Position numbers and translations under genes: made by a program. The notes beneath the pieces are model-generated. The model was not told where the DNA came from. It did no database searches and saw nothing but the letters and a program-made list of their open reading frames with translations. DNA of 64,000 bases from Microbacterium sp. LWH11-1.2 (GTDB lineage: Bacteria > Actinomycetota > Actinomycetes > Actinomycetales > Microbacteriaceae): contig NZ_CP151636.1 in assembly GCF_038397745.1 (NCBI RefSeq), positions 2,852,001 to 2,916,000 on the forward strand, in the 5' to 3' direction. Numbering within the stretch: position 1 is the stretch's first letter; every line of letters starts with the position of its first letter. Below are positions 52,800-62,452 of this stretch, piece by piece.

Positions 52800-54038
52800 T
52801 CAGTCGCCGTTGGAGAACACGGCGACGGCGTTGTGGCCGCCGAAGCCGAACGAGTTGCTGATCGCGATCTGCGGTCCGTCCCCGAGCGGCGTCGGCTCGC
52901 CGGAGAGGCGGAACGGCACGGCCGGGTCGGGCTCGGTCATGTTGATCGTCGGAGGGGCCACACGATCGCGCAGGGCGAGCAGCGAGAAGATCGCCTCCAG
53001 GGCGCCGGTGCCGCCGAGCAGGTGGCCCGTGGAAGCCTTCGTCGCGGAGACGGGGATCTCGTCGAGCCGCTCGCCGAAGACCTTCTTGAGCGCCACGTAC
53101 TCGTTGGGGTCGCCGACCGGGGTCGACGTCGCGTGCGCGTTGATGTGCGTCACCTGGTCGGGGGTCACGCCGGCCTCTTCCAGCGCCTGCGTGACGGCAC
53201 GTGCGGCGCCGTTGCCCTCGGGGTCGTTCCCCGTGATGTGGTACGCGTCGGCCGTGACGCCGCCGCCGAGCACGTAGCCGTAGATCTTCGCGCCGCGGGC
53301 CTTGGCGTGCTCCTCGGTCTCGAGGATCAGCGCGGCGGCGCCCTCACCCATGACGAATCCGTCACGGTCGATCGCGCCGGGGCGGGACGCCGTGGCGGGG
53401 TCGTCGTTGCGACGCGACAGCGCCTGCGCGGAGGCGAACGAGGCCATCGTGATCGGGTGGATCGCCGACTCGGTGCCGCCGGCGATGACGACGTCGGCGA
53501 GGCCGTCCTGCAGGTGGTGGTACGCGTGGATGATCGACTCGGTGCTCGAGGCGCAGGCGCTCACGACGGTCTGGGCGTACGCGCGCGCCTGGAACTGGAG
53601 CGAGAGGTTGCCCGCAGCGGCGTTCGGCATGAGCATCGGGACGGTGAGGGGCATGACACGCCGCGGGCCCTTCTCGCGGAGGGTGTCCCAGGCGTCGAGC
53701 AGCGTCCACAGTCCGCCGATGCCGGTGGCGAAGTCGACGCCGAGGCGCTCGGGGGCGACCTCGGGCGAGCCCGCATCGGCCCAGGCCTCACGCGCGGCGA
53801 TCAGCGCGAACTGGGAGGACGGGTCGAGCCGCTTCGCCTCGTGGCGGGGCAGGACCTCCTCGGGGCGGACGATGGCCTCGGCGGCGAAGGTGACGGGCAG
53901 CTCGTACTGCTGCACCCAATCGTGCTCGAGGGCCCGGGTCCCGGACACGCCTGCGAGCAGGTTGGCCCAGTTCTCCGGAGCGGTCCCGCCGATGGCGGAA
54001 GTGGCGCCGATGCCGGTGACGACGATGCGCTTGGTCAT
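52800..54038 (-). CDS. fabF: beta-ketoacyl-ACP synthase II
   Basis: A 412-residue condensing enzyme for chain elongation. The catalytic cysteine is in SACASSTES, the two histidines in HINAHATSTPVGD and TGHLLGGTGALE, and FGFGGHNA closes the active site. It is the last gene of fabD-fabH-acpP-fabF and is separated from acpP by a strong hairpin. Confidence 0.96.
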   Translation of the reverse strand: MTKRIVVTGIGATSAIGGTAPENWANLLAGVSGTRALEHDWVQQYELPVTFAAEAIVRPEEVLPRHEAKRLDPSSQFALIAAREAWADAGSPEVAPERLGVDFATGIGGLWTLLDAWDTLREKGPRRVMPLTVPMLMPNAAAGNLSLQFQARAYAQTVVSACASSTESIIHAYHHLQDGLADVVIAGGTESAIHPITMASFASAQALSRRNDDPATASRPGAIDRDGFVMGEGAAALILETEEHAKARGAKIYGYVLGGGVTADAYHITGNDPEGNGAARAVTQALEEAGVTPDQVTHINAHATSTPVGDPNEYVALKKVFGERLDEIPVSATKASTGHLLGGTGALEAIFSLLALRDRVAPPTINMTEPDPAVPFRLSGEPTPLGDGPQIAISNSFGFGGHNAVAVFSNGD

Positions 54039-54087
54039 GGTGTGGTTCCTTGTCGGGCGGGGGTGGAGCGGAGTTCGGGCAAGGCAG

Positions 54088-54124
54088 AGGATGCCACGCC
54101 CCGCAGATGCGGGGGTGGCATCCT
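54088..54124 (-). terminator. hairpin between acpP and fabF (attenuator or processing site)
   Basis: A 17-bp stem with a single bulge (54088-54105 with 54108-54124) and a 2-nt apex lies just after the acpP stop on the transcribed strand. No U-run follows, so partial termination or mRNA processing that lets acpP outproduce fabF is more likely than full termination. Confidence 0.55.
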
Positions 54125-54131
54125 GCGGGGA

Positions 54132-54380
54132 TTACTCCTGGCCTGCGACGATGAAGCTGACGGCGTCGCCGACGGTCTTGAGGTTCTTAACCTCGTCGTC
54201 GGGGATGGTGACGCCGAACTTCTCCTCGGCGTTGACGACGATCGTCATCATCGAGATCGAGTCGATGTCGAGGTCGTCGGTGAACGACTTCTCCAGGGCG
54301 ACCTCGGAGGCGTTGATGCCGGTCTCGTCGGTGATCAGCTCTGCGAGGCCAGCGAGGACCTCATCGTTGGTGAAAGCCAT
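54132..54380 (-). CDS. acpP: acyl carrier protein
   Basis: An 82-residue acidic four-helix protein. The phosphopantetheine-bearing serine is S41 in DLDIDSISMM (DSL in most ACPs, DSI here). It carries the growing acyl chain between FabD, FabH and FabF encoded alongside. Confidence 0.95.
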   Translation of the reverse strand: MAFTNDEVLAGLAELITDETGINASEVALEKSFTDDLDIDSISMMTIVVNAEEKFGVTIPDDEVKNLKTVGDAVSFIVAGQE

Positions 54381-54447
54381 GTGGTCTTCCTCTTTCTTAC
54401 GGGTTGTATTCGGAACCGTGGAACAGTCTAGGGAAGGTCGCGCGATC

Positions 54448-55449
54448 TCAGGGGAGGACGACGACCTGTGCGGCGAAGACGAGGCCGGCGCCGAAGCCGA
54501 TCTGCAGTGCGAGACCCCCGGAGAGCTCGGGGTGCTCAGCCATCAGCCGGTGGCTCGCGAGCGGGATCGACGCGGCCGACGTGTTGCCGGTCGTCTCGAT
54601 GTCGCGCGCGATGACCGTGGTCTCCGGCAGCTTCAGCTGCTTGGCGAACTCGTCGATGATGCGCATGTTGGCCTGGTGCGGGATGAAGGCGGCGATGTCG
54701 GCCGGCTGGACACCGGCCTTCTCGAGCGCCTCGCGGGCGACCTTCGCCATCTCCCAGACGGCCCAGCGGAAGACGGTCTGCCCTTCCTGACGCAGCGTCG
54801 GCCACGGCGCCTCGCCGTCGCGGAACTCGGTGAGAGTGGCGTTCATGCCGACGGCATCGGCCTTGGAGCCGTCGGAACCCCACACGGCCGGGGCGATGCC
54901 AGGCGTGTCGCTGGGGCCGATGAGGGCGGCGCCAGCGCCGTCGCCGAGCAGGAACGAGATGCTGCGGTCGGTCGGGTCGACGACGTCGGAGAGCTTCTCC
55001 GTGCCGATCACGAGGGCGTAGCGGGCCGCTCCGGCCTTGATCAGGGCATCGGCCTGCGCGACCGCGTAGGCGTACCCCGCGCACGCGGCGTTGATGTCGT
55101 ACGCCGCGGCGGGGTTCGCTCCGACCCGGTCGGCGACGATCGCGGACACCGAGGGGGTCTGCTTGGGGTTGCTGATCGTCGCGACGATCACGAGGTCGAC
55201 CTGATCGGCGGGGATGCCGGACTTCTCGATGGCCTCGGCGGCCGCTTCGGTGGCGAGATCGATGGCGTCCGTGCCCTTGTTCGCGCGAGCACGCGTGATG
55301 ATGCCGGTGCGCTGGCGGATCCACTCGTCGCTGGAGTCGATCGGGCCGATGAGGTCCTCGTTGGGCACGGCGTTCTCTCCGCGCGCGGCACCGAACGAGT
55401 AGATGCGCGTGTAGGCAGGGCCGGCGACCTGGGCGAGGGTGATGCTCAT
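54448..55449 (-). CDS. fabH: beta-ketoacyl-ACP synthase III
   Basis: A 333-residue enzyme starting fatty-acid synthesis by condensing an acyl-CoA with malonyl-ACP; in this lineage branched primers are usual. Catalytic cysteine in NAACAGYAY, histidine in FIPHQANMRI and asparagine in GNTSAASIP are present. The ATG overlaps the fabD stop (ATGA). Confidence 0.96.
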   Translation of the reverse strand: MSITLAQVAGPAYTRIYSFGAARGENAVPNEDLIGPIDSSDEWIRQRTGIITRARANKGTDAIDLATEAAAEAIEKSGIPADQVDLVIVATISNPKQTPSVSAIVADRVGANPAAAYDINAACAGYAYAVAQADALIKAGAARYALVIGTEKLSDVVDPTDRSISFLLGDGAGAALIGPSDTPGIAPAVWGSDGSKADAVGMNATLTEFRDGEAPWPTLRQEGQTVFRWAVWEMAKVAREALEKAGVQPADIAAFIPHQANMRIIDEFAKQLKLPETTVIARDIETTGNTSAASIPLASHRLMAEHPELSGGLALQIGFGAGLVFAAQVVVLP

Positions 55450-56366
55450 GCGGCTTCTCCGTTCAGCAGCGCGACCGCCGCATCGAGGTCTTCGGGGGTC
55501 TTCACGGCGACGGTGGGTACACCGCGGAGGCCGCGCTTGGCGAGTCCGACCAGGGCACCGGCCGGAGCGAGTTCGATCAGACCGGTGATGCCGTGGTCGG
55601 CGAACGAGCTCATGCACAGGTCCCACCGCACCGGGGAGGACACCTGGTCGACGAGGTGGGAGAGCGCCTGAGCGCCGTTGTCGACGACCGAGCCGTCGCG
55701 GTTGCTCCACAGGGTGATGGAGGGGTCGGTGGGCGTCACGGTCGCCACGGCGTCGCGCAGAGCGGCCACGGCCGACGCCATGTACTCCGTGTGGAACGCA
55801 CCGGCGACCTGCAGGGGGATCACCCTGGTTCCCTTGACGGGCTGCGTGGCGAGGGCCTCGAGCCCGGGGAGCTCGCCGGCGACGACGAGCTGGCCGCCGC
55901 CGTTGTAGTTCGCGGGGGAGAGCCCGAGCTCGGTGAGCCGTTCCAGGACCACGGCCTCGTCGCCGCCGAGGACCGCGCTCATGCCGGTCGGCGTCTGCGC
56001 TGCGGCATCCGCCATCGCACGACCGCGGATGCCGACCAGGCGCATGCCCGTCTCGGCGTCGATGACGCCGCTGCCGACCAGGGCGGCGATCTCGCCCACC
56101 GAGTGTCCGGCGGTTCCGTCCGCGCGGCGACCGGCCCGGGCGGTCAGGGCGTCAGCCGCGATGAGTGAGGCGGCGACGATCAGCGGCTGCGCGATGCGCG
56201 TGTCGCGGATCGTGTCGGCATCCGACACCGTGCCGTGTTCGCGAAGATCGACCTCCGCGGCGTCCGAGTATGCGGCGAGGCGCTCGGCCACCCTGTCGAG
56301 CTCGAGCCAGGGGGCGAGGAATCCGGGGGTCTGCGAGCCCTGTCCAGGGCAGACGACGACAATCAC
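55446..56366 (-). CDS. fabD: malonyl-CoA:ACP transacylase
   Basis: A 306-residue transferase loading malonyl groups on ACP. CPGQGSQTPG at the start, the nucleophile elbow GHSVGE and the GAFHTEYM histidine motif are intact. GTG at 56366 is chosen because it gives the family's N-terminus and CAGACT ends 6 nt before it. Confidence 0.95.
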   Translation of the reverse strand: MIVVVCPGQGSQTPGFLAPWLELDRVAERLAAYSDAAEVDLREHGTVSDADTIRDTRIAQPLIVAASLIAADALTARAGRRADGTAGHSVGEIAALVGSGVIDAETGMRLVGIRGRAMADAAAQTPTGMSAVLGGDEAVVLERLTELGLSPANYNGGGQLVVAGELPGLEALATQPVKGTRVIPLQVAGAFHTEYMASAVAALRDAVATVTPTDPSITLWSNRDGSVVDNGAQALSHLVDQVSSPVRWDLCMSSFADHGITGLIELAPAGALVGLAKRGLRGVPTVAVKTPEDLDAAVALLNGEAA

Positions 56367-56372
56367 ACCCTC

Positions 56373-56410
56373 AGTCTGCCAACGTTTCGCGCCGAACGGT
56401 GGATGATCCA
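56373..56410 (-). promoter_or_regulatory. fabD promoter region with small palindrome
   Basis: CAGACT at 56378-56373 is 6 nt before the fabD GTG. TGGATGATCCA at 56400-56410 is an 11-bp palindrome upstream of it and a possible site for the adjacent FasR-like regulator. Confidence 0.35.
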
Positions 56411-56466
56411 TCACAAGATTCCGAAGAACCCTTGTGTGTGGCGTACAGACCGCGTGATCGTCGGCC

Positions 56467-57669
56467 TCAGCGCTGCGGTCGGCGGAGAGCCGGGCGACGG
56501 CGTGTCTGATCCGTCACTCCGATGGAGCCGAGGATCAGCGCGGTCTGGAGGATCAGCGCCTCGCGCGGGCCCGTGGCATCCCAGCCGATGACCTCGCTCA
56601 CGCGCTTGAGGCGGTAGCGCACGGTGTTCGGGTGGACGAAGAGCTCGCGGGCGGTCGCCTCGAGGGAGCGGCCGTTGTCGAGGTAGCTCCACAGCGTCGT
56701 CACGAGGTCGGTGGAGTGCGCCTGCAGCGGGCGGAAGATGCGTTCGATGAGGGTCTGCTTCGCGAGCGGATCGCCGGCGAGAGCGCGTTCCGGCAGCAGA
56801 TCGTCGGCCTCGACGGGTCGCGGCGCGCTGCGCCAGGCGCGGGCGACGGCGAATCCGGCCAGGGCGGCGCGGGCGCTCTGGCTCGCGTCCACGAGTGCGG
56901 CGACCGCCGGGCCGAGCACGACGTAACCGGGCCCGAACGAGGGCTCGAGACGCGTGGCGATCTCCTGGAAGCCGAGCTCGTCCTCGACCTCTTCGGTGTC
57001 CTGTCCGGCGATCCTCGCACGGCCGAGGACCAGCACCAGGCGCGAGCCCTGCACGCCGATGAGGACGTCGACCGCGAGCTTTCGGGCTGTGCGACGCACG
57101 AGGTCGACATCGAACTGCGGGGGAGTCGTGCCGACCAGGACGGCGACCTCTCCGTGGCCGTGCCAGCCGAGTGCCGCGATGCGGCTGGGCAGCTCCTCAT
57201 CGGCCTCGCCCGTGAGGATCGAGTCGACGACGAGGGCCTCGAGCCGCGCGTCCCAGAGCCCGCGGGCCTCGGCGGCGCGCGCGTACACGTCGGCCGCCGC
57301 GAACGCCACATCGCGAGAGTAGAGCAGGATCGCCTCGCGGAGATCGTTGCCGCGACCGGCGACACGCTCCTCGGTGACCTCGACCGTCACACGGATCAGC
57401 TGCAGCGTCTGCTGGAGGCTGACGCTGCGCAGCAGCTCCCGCGGTGCGGCGGCGAAGATGTCGGCCGCGATCCACGGTGTCGAGGTCGGATCCTCGTACC
57501 ACTGGATGAACGAGGTGATGCCCGCCTGCGCCACCAGCCCGACCGCGGAGCGGCGGGCCGGTGGCATATCGGCGTACCAGGGGAGGGTGTCTTCCAGCCG
57601 CTTGATCGTCACCGAGGCGATGTCACCGGAGATACGGCGCAGCCAGGTGAGCGTGGCGGTCTTGTCCAT
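56467..57669 (-). CDS. PucR-type regulator, FasR-like
   Basis: A 400-residue regulator with a middle GGDEF-like/CdaR domain and a C-terminal PucR helix-turn-helix (SLEATARELFVHPNTVRYRLKRV, about residues 340-370). In Streptomyces the PucR-type activator FasR lies directly upstream of fabD-fabH-acpP-fabF, exactly as here, so it probably controls fatty-acid synthesis. ATG at 57669 is preferred over GTG at 57693. Confidence 0.85.
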   Translation of the reverse strand: MDKTATLTWLRRISGDIASVTIKRLEDTLPWYADMPPARRSAVGLVAQAGITSFIQWYEDPTSTPWIAADIFAAAPRELLRSVSLQQTLQLIRVTVEVTEERVAGRGNDLREAILLYSRDVAFAAADVYARAAEARGLWDARLEALVVDSILTGEADEELPSRIAALGWHGHGEVAVLVGTTPPQFDVDLVRRTARKLAVDVLIGVQGSRLVLVLGRARIAGQDTEEVEDELGFQEIATRLEPSFGPGYVVLGPAVAALVDASQSARAALAGFAVARAWRSAPRPVEADDLLPERALAGDPLAKQTLIERIFRPLQAHSTDLVTTLWSYLDNGRSLEATARELFVHPNTVRYRLKRVSEVIGWDATGPREALILQTALILGSIGVTDQTRRRPALRRPQR

Positions 57670-57701
57670 ACCGCTGGAAGACGAAGCTGTCACCGAGGGG
57701 C

Positions 57702-60428
57702 TCAGCTCTCCCCGCCCGCGTTTCCGCTGGTGCCGGCATTCACGTCGTGCAGGCTGTACTTCTGGATCGCCTGCGCAGCGAGCGACCGGTCGACCACGCC
57801 GTCTTCGGCGAGCGACTGCAGCGTGCGGACGACGACCGACGGGCCGTCGATCTTGAAGAAGCGACGCGCAGCGGCACGGGTGTCCGAGAAGCCGAAGCCG
57901 TCGGCGCCGAGCGTGGCGAAGCGGTTCGGGACCCACGGGCGGATCTGGTCCTGCACGGCGTGCATGTAGTCGCTCACAGCGACGACGGGACCTTCGGCGC
58001 CCTGCAGCTTCTGGGTGAGGTAGGCCGTGTGCGGCTCTTCCTCCGGGTGCAGGAAGTTGTGCTCGTCGGCGGCGAGGCCGTCGCGGCGCAGTTCGGTCCA
58101 GGAGGTGACCGACCAGACATCGGCGATCACGCCCCAGTCGTCCTTGAGCAGCTGCTGAGCCTCGAGTGCCCAGGGGAGTCCGACGCCCGACGCGAAGAGC
58201 TGGGCGCGCGGGCCCTCGCCTTCGCCCACCGACACGCGGTGGATGCCGCGCACGATGCCGTCGACGTCGACATCCGCCGGCTCGGCGGGCATCACGATCG
58301 GCTCGTTGTAGAGCGTGATGTAGTACATCACGTTCGGGTCCTCGTGGTTCCCGCCGTACATGCGCTCGATACCGGAGCGCACGATGTGCGCGATCTCGTA
58401 GCCGTAGGCCGGATCGTATGAGATGGTCGCCGGGTTGGTCGCGGCCAGCAGGTGCGAGTGGCCGTCGGCGTGCTGCAGACCTTCTCCGGTCAGCGTCGTG
58501 CGACCGGCGGTGGCACCCATGATGAAGCCGCGCGCCATCTGGTCGCCGGCTGCCCACTGGGCGTCGCCCGTGCGCTGGAATCCGAACATCGAGTAGAAGA
58601 GGTAGACCGGGATCAGCGGCTCGCCGTGCGTGGCGTACGAGGTTCCGGCGGCGGTGAAGGCCGCGAGTGCGCCGGCCTCGTTGATGCCGACGTGCACGAT
58701 CTGGCCCTGCGGGCTCTCCTTGTAGGCGAGGAGCAGCTCACGGTCGACCGACGTGTAGTGCTGACCGTTCGGGTTGTAGATCTTCGCGGTCGGGAAGTAC
58801 GCATCCATTCCGAAGGTGCGCGCTTCGTCGGGGATGATCGGCACGATGCGGTGGCCGAAGTCCTTCGAGCGCAGGAGGTCCTTGAGTAGGCGGACGAACG
58901 CCATGGTGGTGGCGATCTCCTGCGTGCCGGAGCCCTTCTTGGGGAGGGCGTACGCCGTGTCATCCGGCAGAGCCAGGCCGACGTGGGTCGTGCGGCGCTC
59001 CGGGAGGAAGCCGCCGAGTTCCCTGCGACGCTCGAGCATGTACTGGATCGTCTCGTCCTGGGGTCCCGGGTTGTAGTACGGGGGCAGGTACGGGTTCTCC
59101 TCGAGCTGCGCATCCGTGATCGGGATGTGCATGGCGTCGCGGAACGTCTTGAGGTTGTCCAGCGTCATCTTCTTCATCTGGTGGGTCGCGTTGCGGCCCT
59201 CGAAGTGCGGACCGAGGCCGTAGCCCTTGACGGTCTTGGCGAGGATGACGGTGGGCTTGCCCTTGTGCTCGGTCGCGGCCTTGAAAGCGGCGTAGACCTT
59301 GCGGTAGTCGTGGCCACCGCGCTTGAGGTTCCAGATGTCGTCGTCGGAGTAGTCCTTGACGAGGGCGGCTGCGCGCTCGTCGCGGCCGAAGAAGTGCTCG
59401 CGGATGTACGCGCCCGACTCGGCCTTGTAGGTCTGGTAGTCGCCGTCGGGGGTGACGTTCATGAGGTTGAGCAGCGCGCCCTCGGTGTCGCGGGCGAGCA
59501 GGTCGTCCCATTCGCGACCCCAGACGACCTTGATGACGTTCCATCCGGCGCCGCGGAAGAACGACTCGAGCTCCTGGACGATCTTGCCGTTGCCGCGCAC
59601 CGGGCCGTCGAGGCGCTGGAGGTTGCAGTTGACGATGAAGGTCAGGTTGTCGAGACCCTCGTTGGCGGCGACCTGCAGCTGGCCGCGGCTCTCGACCTCG
59701 TCCATCTCGCCGTCGCCGAGGAAGGCCCAGACGTGCGAGGCGGAGGTGTCCTTGATGCCGCGGTTCTCGAGGTACTTGTTCGACATCGCCTGGTAGATCG
59801 CGTTGATCGGTCCGAGACCCATCGAGACGGTCGGGAACTGCCAGTACTCCGGCATGAGGCGCGGGTGCGGGTACGACGGGATGCCGTTCGGCGCGTGCGA
59901 CTTCTCCTGGCGGAATCCGTCGAGCTGATCCTCGGTCAGGCGGCCTTCGAGGTAGGAACGCGCGTAGGTTCCGGGGGAGGCGTGCCCCTGGACGAAGATC
60001 TGGTCGGCCCCACCGGAGTGGTCCGCGCCCTTGAAGAAGTGGTTGAAGCCCACCTCGTACAGTGCGGCAGACGAGGCGTAGGTCGAGATGTGGCCGCCGA
60101 CCCCGATGCCGGGGCGCTGCGCGCGGTGCACCGTGATGGCCGCGTTCCAGCGGATCCAGGCGCGGTAGCGACGCTCGACCTCTTCGTCGCCGGGGAACTC
60201 GGGCTCGTTCTCCGGGGCGATGGTGTTGATGTAATCCGTGGTCGGAACCATCGGAACGCCCAGGTGCAGCTCCTTCGAGCGCTTGAGCAGGCTGAGCATG
60301 ATCTCGCGACCACGTCCGTGGCCCTTCGCATCCACCAGCTCATCGAGCGACTGCTGCCACTCGCCGGTCTCTTCCGGATCGCTGTCCTGGGGGCCCTGGG
60401 AATACGGATCCTGGTCGTGCACGGTCAC
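57702..60428 (-). CDS. aceE: pyruvate dehydrogenase E1 component, homodimeric
   Basis: A 908-residue thiamine-diphosphate enzyme converting pyruvate to the acetyl group of acetyl-Co[22 protein letters not shown], the TPP-binding [13 protein letters not shown] and the Glu-containing C-terminal half are typical of the actinobacterial AceE, which works with shared E2/E3 encoded elsewhere. Its place next to the FAS-II genes is metabolically sensible. The start is GTG at 60428. Confidence 0.97.
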   Translation of the reverse strand: MTVHDQDPYSQGPQDSDPEETGEWQQSLDELVDAKGHGRGREIMLSLLKRSKELHLGVPMVPTTDYINTIAPENEPEFPGDEEVERRYRAWIRWNAAITVHRAQRPGIGVGGHISTYASSAALYEVGFNHFFKGADHSGGADQIFVQGHASPGTYARSYLEGRLTEDQLDGFRQEKSHAPNGIPSYPHPRLMPEYWQFPTVSMGLGPINAIYQAMSNKYLENRGIKDTSASHVWAFLGDGEMDEVESRGQLQVAANEGLDNLTFIVNCNLQRLDGPVRGNGKIVQELESFFRGAGWNVIKVVWGREWDDLLARDTEGALLNLMNVTPDGDYQTYKAESGAYIREHFFGRDERAAALVKDYSDDDIWNLKRGGHDYRKVYAAFKAATEHKGKPTVILAKTVKGYGLGPHFEGRNATHQMKKMTLDNLKTFRDAMHIPITDAQLEENPYLPPYYNPGPQDETIQYMLERRRELGGFLPERRTTHVGLALPDDTAYALPKKGSGTQEIATTMAFVRLLKDLLRSKDFGHRIVPIIPDEARTFGMDAYFPTAKIYNPNGQHYTSVDRELLLAYKESPQGQIVHVGINEAGALAAFTAAGTSYATHGEPLIPVYLFYSMFGFQRTGDAQWAAGDQMARGFIMGATAGRTTLTGEGLQHADGHSHLLAATNPATISYDPAYGYEIAHIVRSGIERMYGGNHEDPNVMYYITLYNEPIVMPAEPADVDVDGIVRGIHRVSVGEGEGPRAQLFASGVGLPWALEAQQLLKDDWGVIADVWSVTSWTELRRDGLAADEHNFLHPEEEPHTAYLTQKLQGAEGPVVAVSDYMHAVQDQIRPWVPNRFATLGADGFGFSDTRAAARRFFKIDGPSVVVRTLQSLAEDGVVDRSLAAQAIQKYSLHDVNAGTSGNAGGES

Positions 60429-60522
60429 GGGGCGAACCTTTCGTCAAGCTGGCAGGTCATGCCAAGGAAACGGGAAGCGACGCGGGCAGCCTTGTCGGCT
60501 GTGCACAACGCGCGCCGGGTTC

Positions 60523-60528
60523 AGCCTA
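60523..60528 (-). promoter_or_regulatory. candidate -10 (TAGGCT) for aceE
   Basis: TAGGCT on the minus strand lies 94 nt before the GTG, giving a leader of about 88 nt. Confidence 0.4.
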
Positions 60529-60605
60529 TCCCTCTTCCACGACACGGGCGCGCACCGGGTCCCCGAGCGCGGATCGGCGGATGCCGACGGGTCGGGCGAG
60601 TCGTA

Positions 60606-60632
60606 TGTCACATCCCGGGCGCGGGCGGTGTC
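60606..60632 (+). promoter_or_regulatory. ECF41-type promoter
   Basis: TGTCACA (60606-60612), a 16-nt spacer, and TGTC (60629-60632). The published ECF41 promoter is TGTCACA-N16-CGTC; only one base differs. It lies 44 nt before the partner gene of the ECF41 sigma factor encoded here, so it is probably autoregulated. Confidence 0.8.
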
Positions 60633-60676
60633 TCCGTGTGGAAGGCCCGCAGAACGGCATCCGAATCGAAGGAGAC

Positions 60677-61288
60677 ATGAACATGAGCAGCAGCACGACC
60701 CGCATCCCGGCGGCCGAAGTCACCGGGGTCTACGGCGCGATGGTGAAGGTGTTCGCGAAGAAGATGATGGGCCGGGTGCCCGAGTCGGTCGGGGTGCTCT
60801 GGAACAACCCCGCGGTCATGAAGGACGCGATGGGCATCGGCCGGAAGACCGAGAGCTGGTCGGAGCTCGACCGGGACCTCGCGTCCTACGCGGCGATGGC
60901 GGCCGCAGCGACGATCGGCTGCAGCTTCTGCCTCGACTTCAACTACTTCATGGGTCACAACCACGGCCTCGATGCGACGAAGATCCGGCAGGTGCCGCGC
61001 TGGCGGGAGGCGAGCGTCTTCTCACCGGTCGAGCGCAGGGTGATGGAGTACGCGGAGGCTGCAAGTCAGACGCCGCCGGCCGTCACGGATGAGCTCTCCG
61101 ATGCGCTGCTGGCCGACCTCGGACCCGCGGCTCTGGTCGAGCTCGCGGCGCGCGTGGCGTTCATGAACATGAGCGCCAGGATGAACGTGGCCCTCGGCAT
61201 CCACTCCGAGGAGTTCGCCGACGCATGCGGGCTGCCTCCGCTCGCGGAACGGCAGGTCGTCCGAGAGCACATCGGCGACACTGCGTAG
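60677..61288 (+). CDS. carboxymuconolactone decarboxylase/AhpD-like protein, ECF41 partner
   Basis: A 203-residue AhpD-fold protein. The redox pair C82-S-F-C85 with H94 nine residues on matches the alkylhydroperoxidase pattern. Genes of this family are the usual neighbours of ECF41 sigma factors. The ATG follows AAGGAG by 5 nt, and an ECF41 promoter lies upstream. Its substrate and the signal it responds to are unknown. Confidence 0.85.
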   Translation: MNMSSSTTRIPAAEVTGVYGAMVKVFAKKMMGRVPESVGVLWNNPAVMKDAMGIGRKTESWSELDRDLASYAAMAAAATIGCSFCLDFNYFMGHNHGLDATKIRQVPRWREASVFSPVERRVMEYAEAASQTPPAVTDELSDALLADLGPAALVELAARVAFMNMSARMNVALGIHSEEFADACGLPPLAERQVVREHIGDTA

Positions 61289-61291
61289 GCT
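61286..61291 (+). promoter_or_regulatory. -10 (TAGGCT) for the sigma factor gene
   Basis: TAGGCT begins with the stop codon of the upstream gene and ends 7 nt before the ATG at 61299; a separate leaderless promoter is likely. Confidence 0.5.
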
Positions 61292-61298
61292 CGCGGAC

Positions 61299-62192
61299 AT
61301 GGACCGCGTCGTGAGCGCCGTCGACGACCCGTTCGTCGTGCACCGCAATCTCCTCTTCACCGTCGCCTACGAGATGCTCGGTTCAGCGGCGGATGCCGAG
61401 GACGTGCTGCAGGAGTCCTGGCTGCGCTGGGCGGCGGTCGACCCGTCGACGGTCGCGGCGCCGAAGGCGTACCTCGTGCGGATCGTGACGCGGCAGGCGC
61501 TCAACCACATCCGCTCCACCTCGCGGCGCCGGGAGGACTATGTCGGCGAGTGGCTTCCCGAGCCGCTGCTCACGGCGCCCGACGTCGCCGATGATGTCGA
61601 GCTCGCTGAGAACCTGTCGATCGCGATGCTCACCGTGCTGGAGACCCTGAGTCCCGCCGAACGCGCGGTCTTCGTGCTGCGCGAGGTTTTCGATGTGCCA
61701 TATGACGAGATCGCCGACGCCGTGGCGAAGACCCCCGCGGCGGTGCGGCAGATCGCCCACCGCGCGAAGGATCATGTCGCGGCCCGCCGTCCGCGCATCC
61801 GCGTTGTGCCCGCCGAGCGTGAGCGCGCGGTCGACAGGCTCGTCGCCGCGCTCAACACCGGCGACATCCAGGGGCTCATGGACGTCCTCGCTCCGGATGT
61901 GGTGTCCGTCGCGGACGGCGGCGGCAAGGTGCGCGGTGCCGCGCGGCGGCCGCTGGTCGGCGCGGACACGATCGCCCGCTACCTCATCGGCGGCCTCGCC
62001 AAGGTCGCCGGCGCCGTCCATGCGGCGGCGACGACGATCAACGGCCAGCCGGGGATCCGGGTGGAGATCGACGGAGAGCTCGCCGGGATCGTGACGATCA
62101 CGGTCGAGGGCGGGCGGATCACCCGGATCTACTCCGTCGCGAACCCGGACAAGCTCGGACGCGTGGACCTCGAGGTGCCGCTGGTGCGGTGA
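61299..62192 (+). CDS. ECF sigma factor, ECF41 group (SigJ-like)
   Basis: A 297-residue sigma factor. Region 2 (about 15-75) and region 4 (about 112-165) are followed by a SnoaL-like C-terminal extension that replaces an anti-sigma factor. The three ECF41 signature motifs are present: WLPEPL at 85-90, DGGGK at 206-210 and NPDKL at 282-286. It lies 10 nt after the AhpD-like gene, the classic ECF41 pair. Confidence 0.93.
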   Translation: MDRVVSAVDDPFVVHRNLLFTVAYEMLGSAADAEDVLQESWLRWAAVDPSTVAAPKAYLVRIVTRQALNHIRSTSRRREDYVGEWLPEPLLTAPDVADDVELAENLSIAMLTVLETLSPAERAVFVLREVFDVPYDEIADAVAKTPAAVRQIAHRAKDHVAARRPRIRVVPAERERAVDRLVAALNTGDIQGLMDVLAPDVVSVADGGGKVRGAARRPLVGADTIARYLIGGLAKVAGAVHAAATTINGQPGIRVEIDGELAGIVTITVEGGRITRIYSVANPDKLGRVDLEVPLVR

Positions 62193-62233
62193 CGACCATC
62201 TCGGAGCTTTGTCGTCGATAGGATGATCGGGAA

Positions 62234-62306
62234 GGGCCTTTAGCTCAGCTGGTAGAGCGCCACGTTTACACCGTGGATGTCGTCGGTTCGATCCCGGCAG
62301 GGCCCA
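62234..62306 (+). tRNA. tRNA-Val (anticodon TAC)
   Basis: A 73-nt cloverleaf. GGGCCTT pairs with AGGGCCC (one T-G pair); the anticodon stem CCACG/CGTGG encloses TTTACAC with anticodon TAC; discriminator A. CCA is not encoded. A TAGGAT at 62219-62224 is a weak -10 candidate. Phage-like remnants begin right after it. Confidence 0.95.
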
Positions 62307-62445
62307 CCTTCAGGTAGTCGCCGTACAGGCCCACAGGGTCGCGGCGCAGGAGCCCAGCGATCCCCTCGATCTCCTCTGCGAGGAATGCCGTCTCGCCCTT
62401 CATGCGAGATGCGAGCACGCTCTTGTTCATCCCTAGGAGCAGCAT
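62266..62445 (-). pseudogene. truncated XRE-family regulator fragment abutting tRNA-Val
   Basis: About 47 residues from GMNKSVLASRMKGETAFLAEEI to VGLYGDY look like the second half of a Cro/C1 helix-turn-helix domain. The first half is missing, and the reading frame ends only inside the antisense of the tRNA. I read it as a broken regulator left at an integration site. The upstream part of this frame (to 62517) overlaps another gene and shows no homology. Confidence 0.5.
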
Positions 62446-62452
62446 GAACGAC

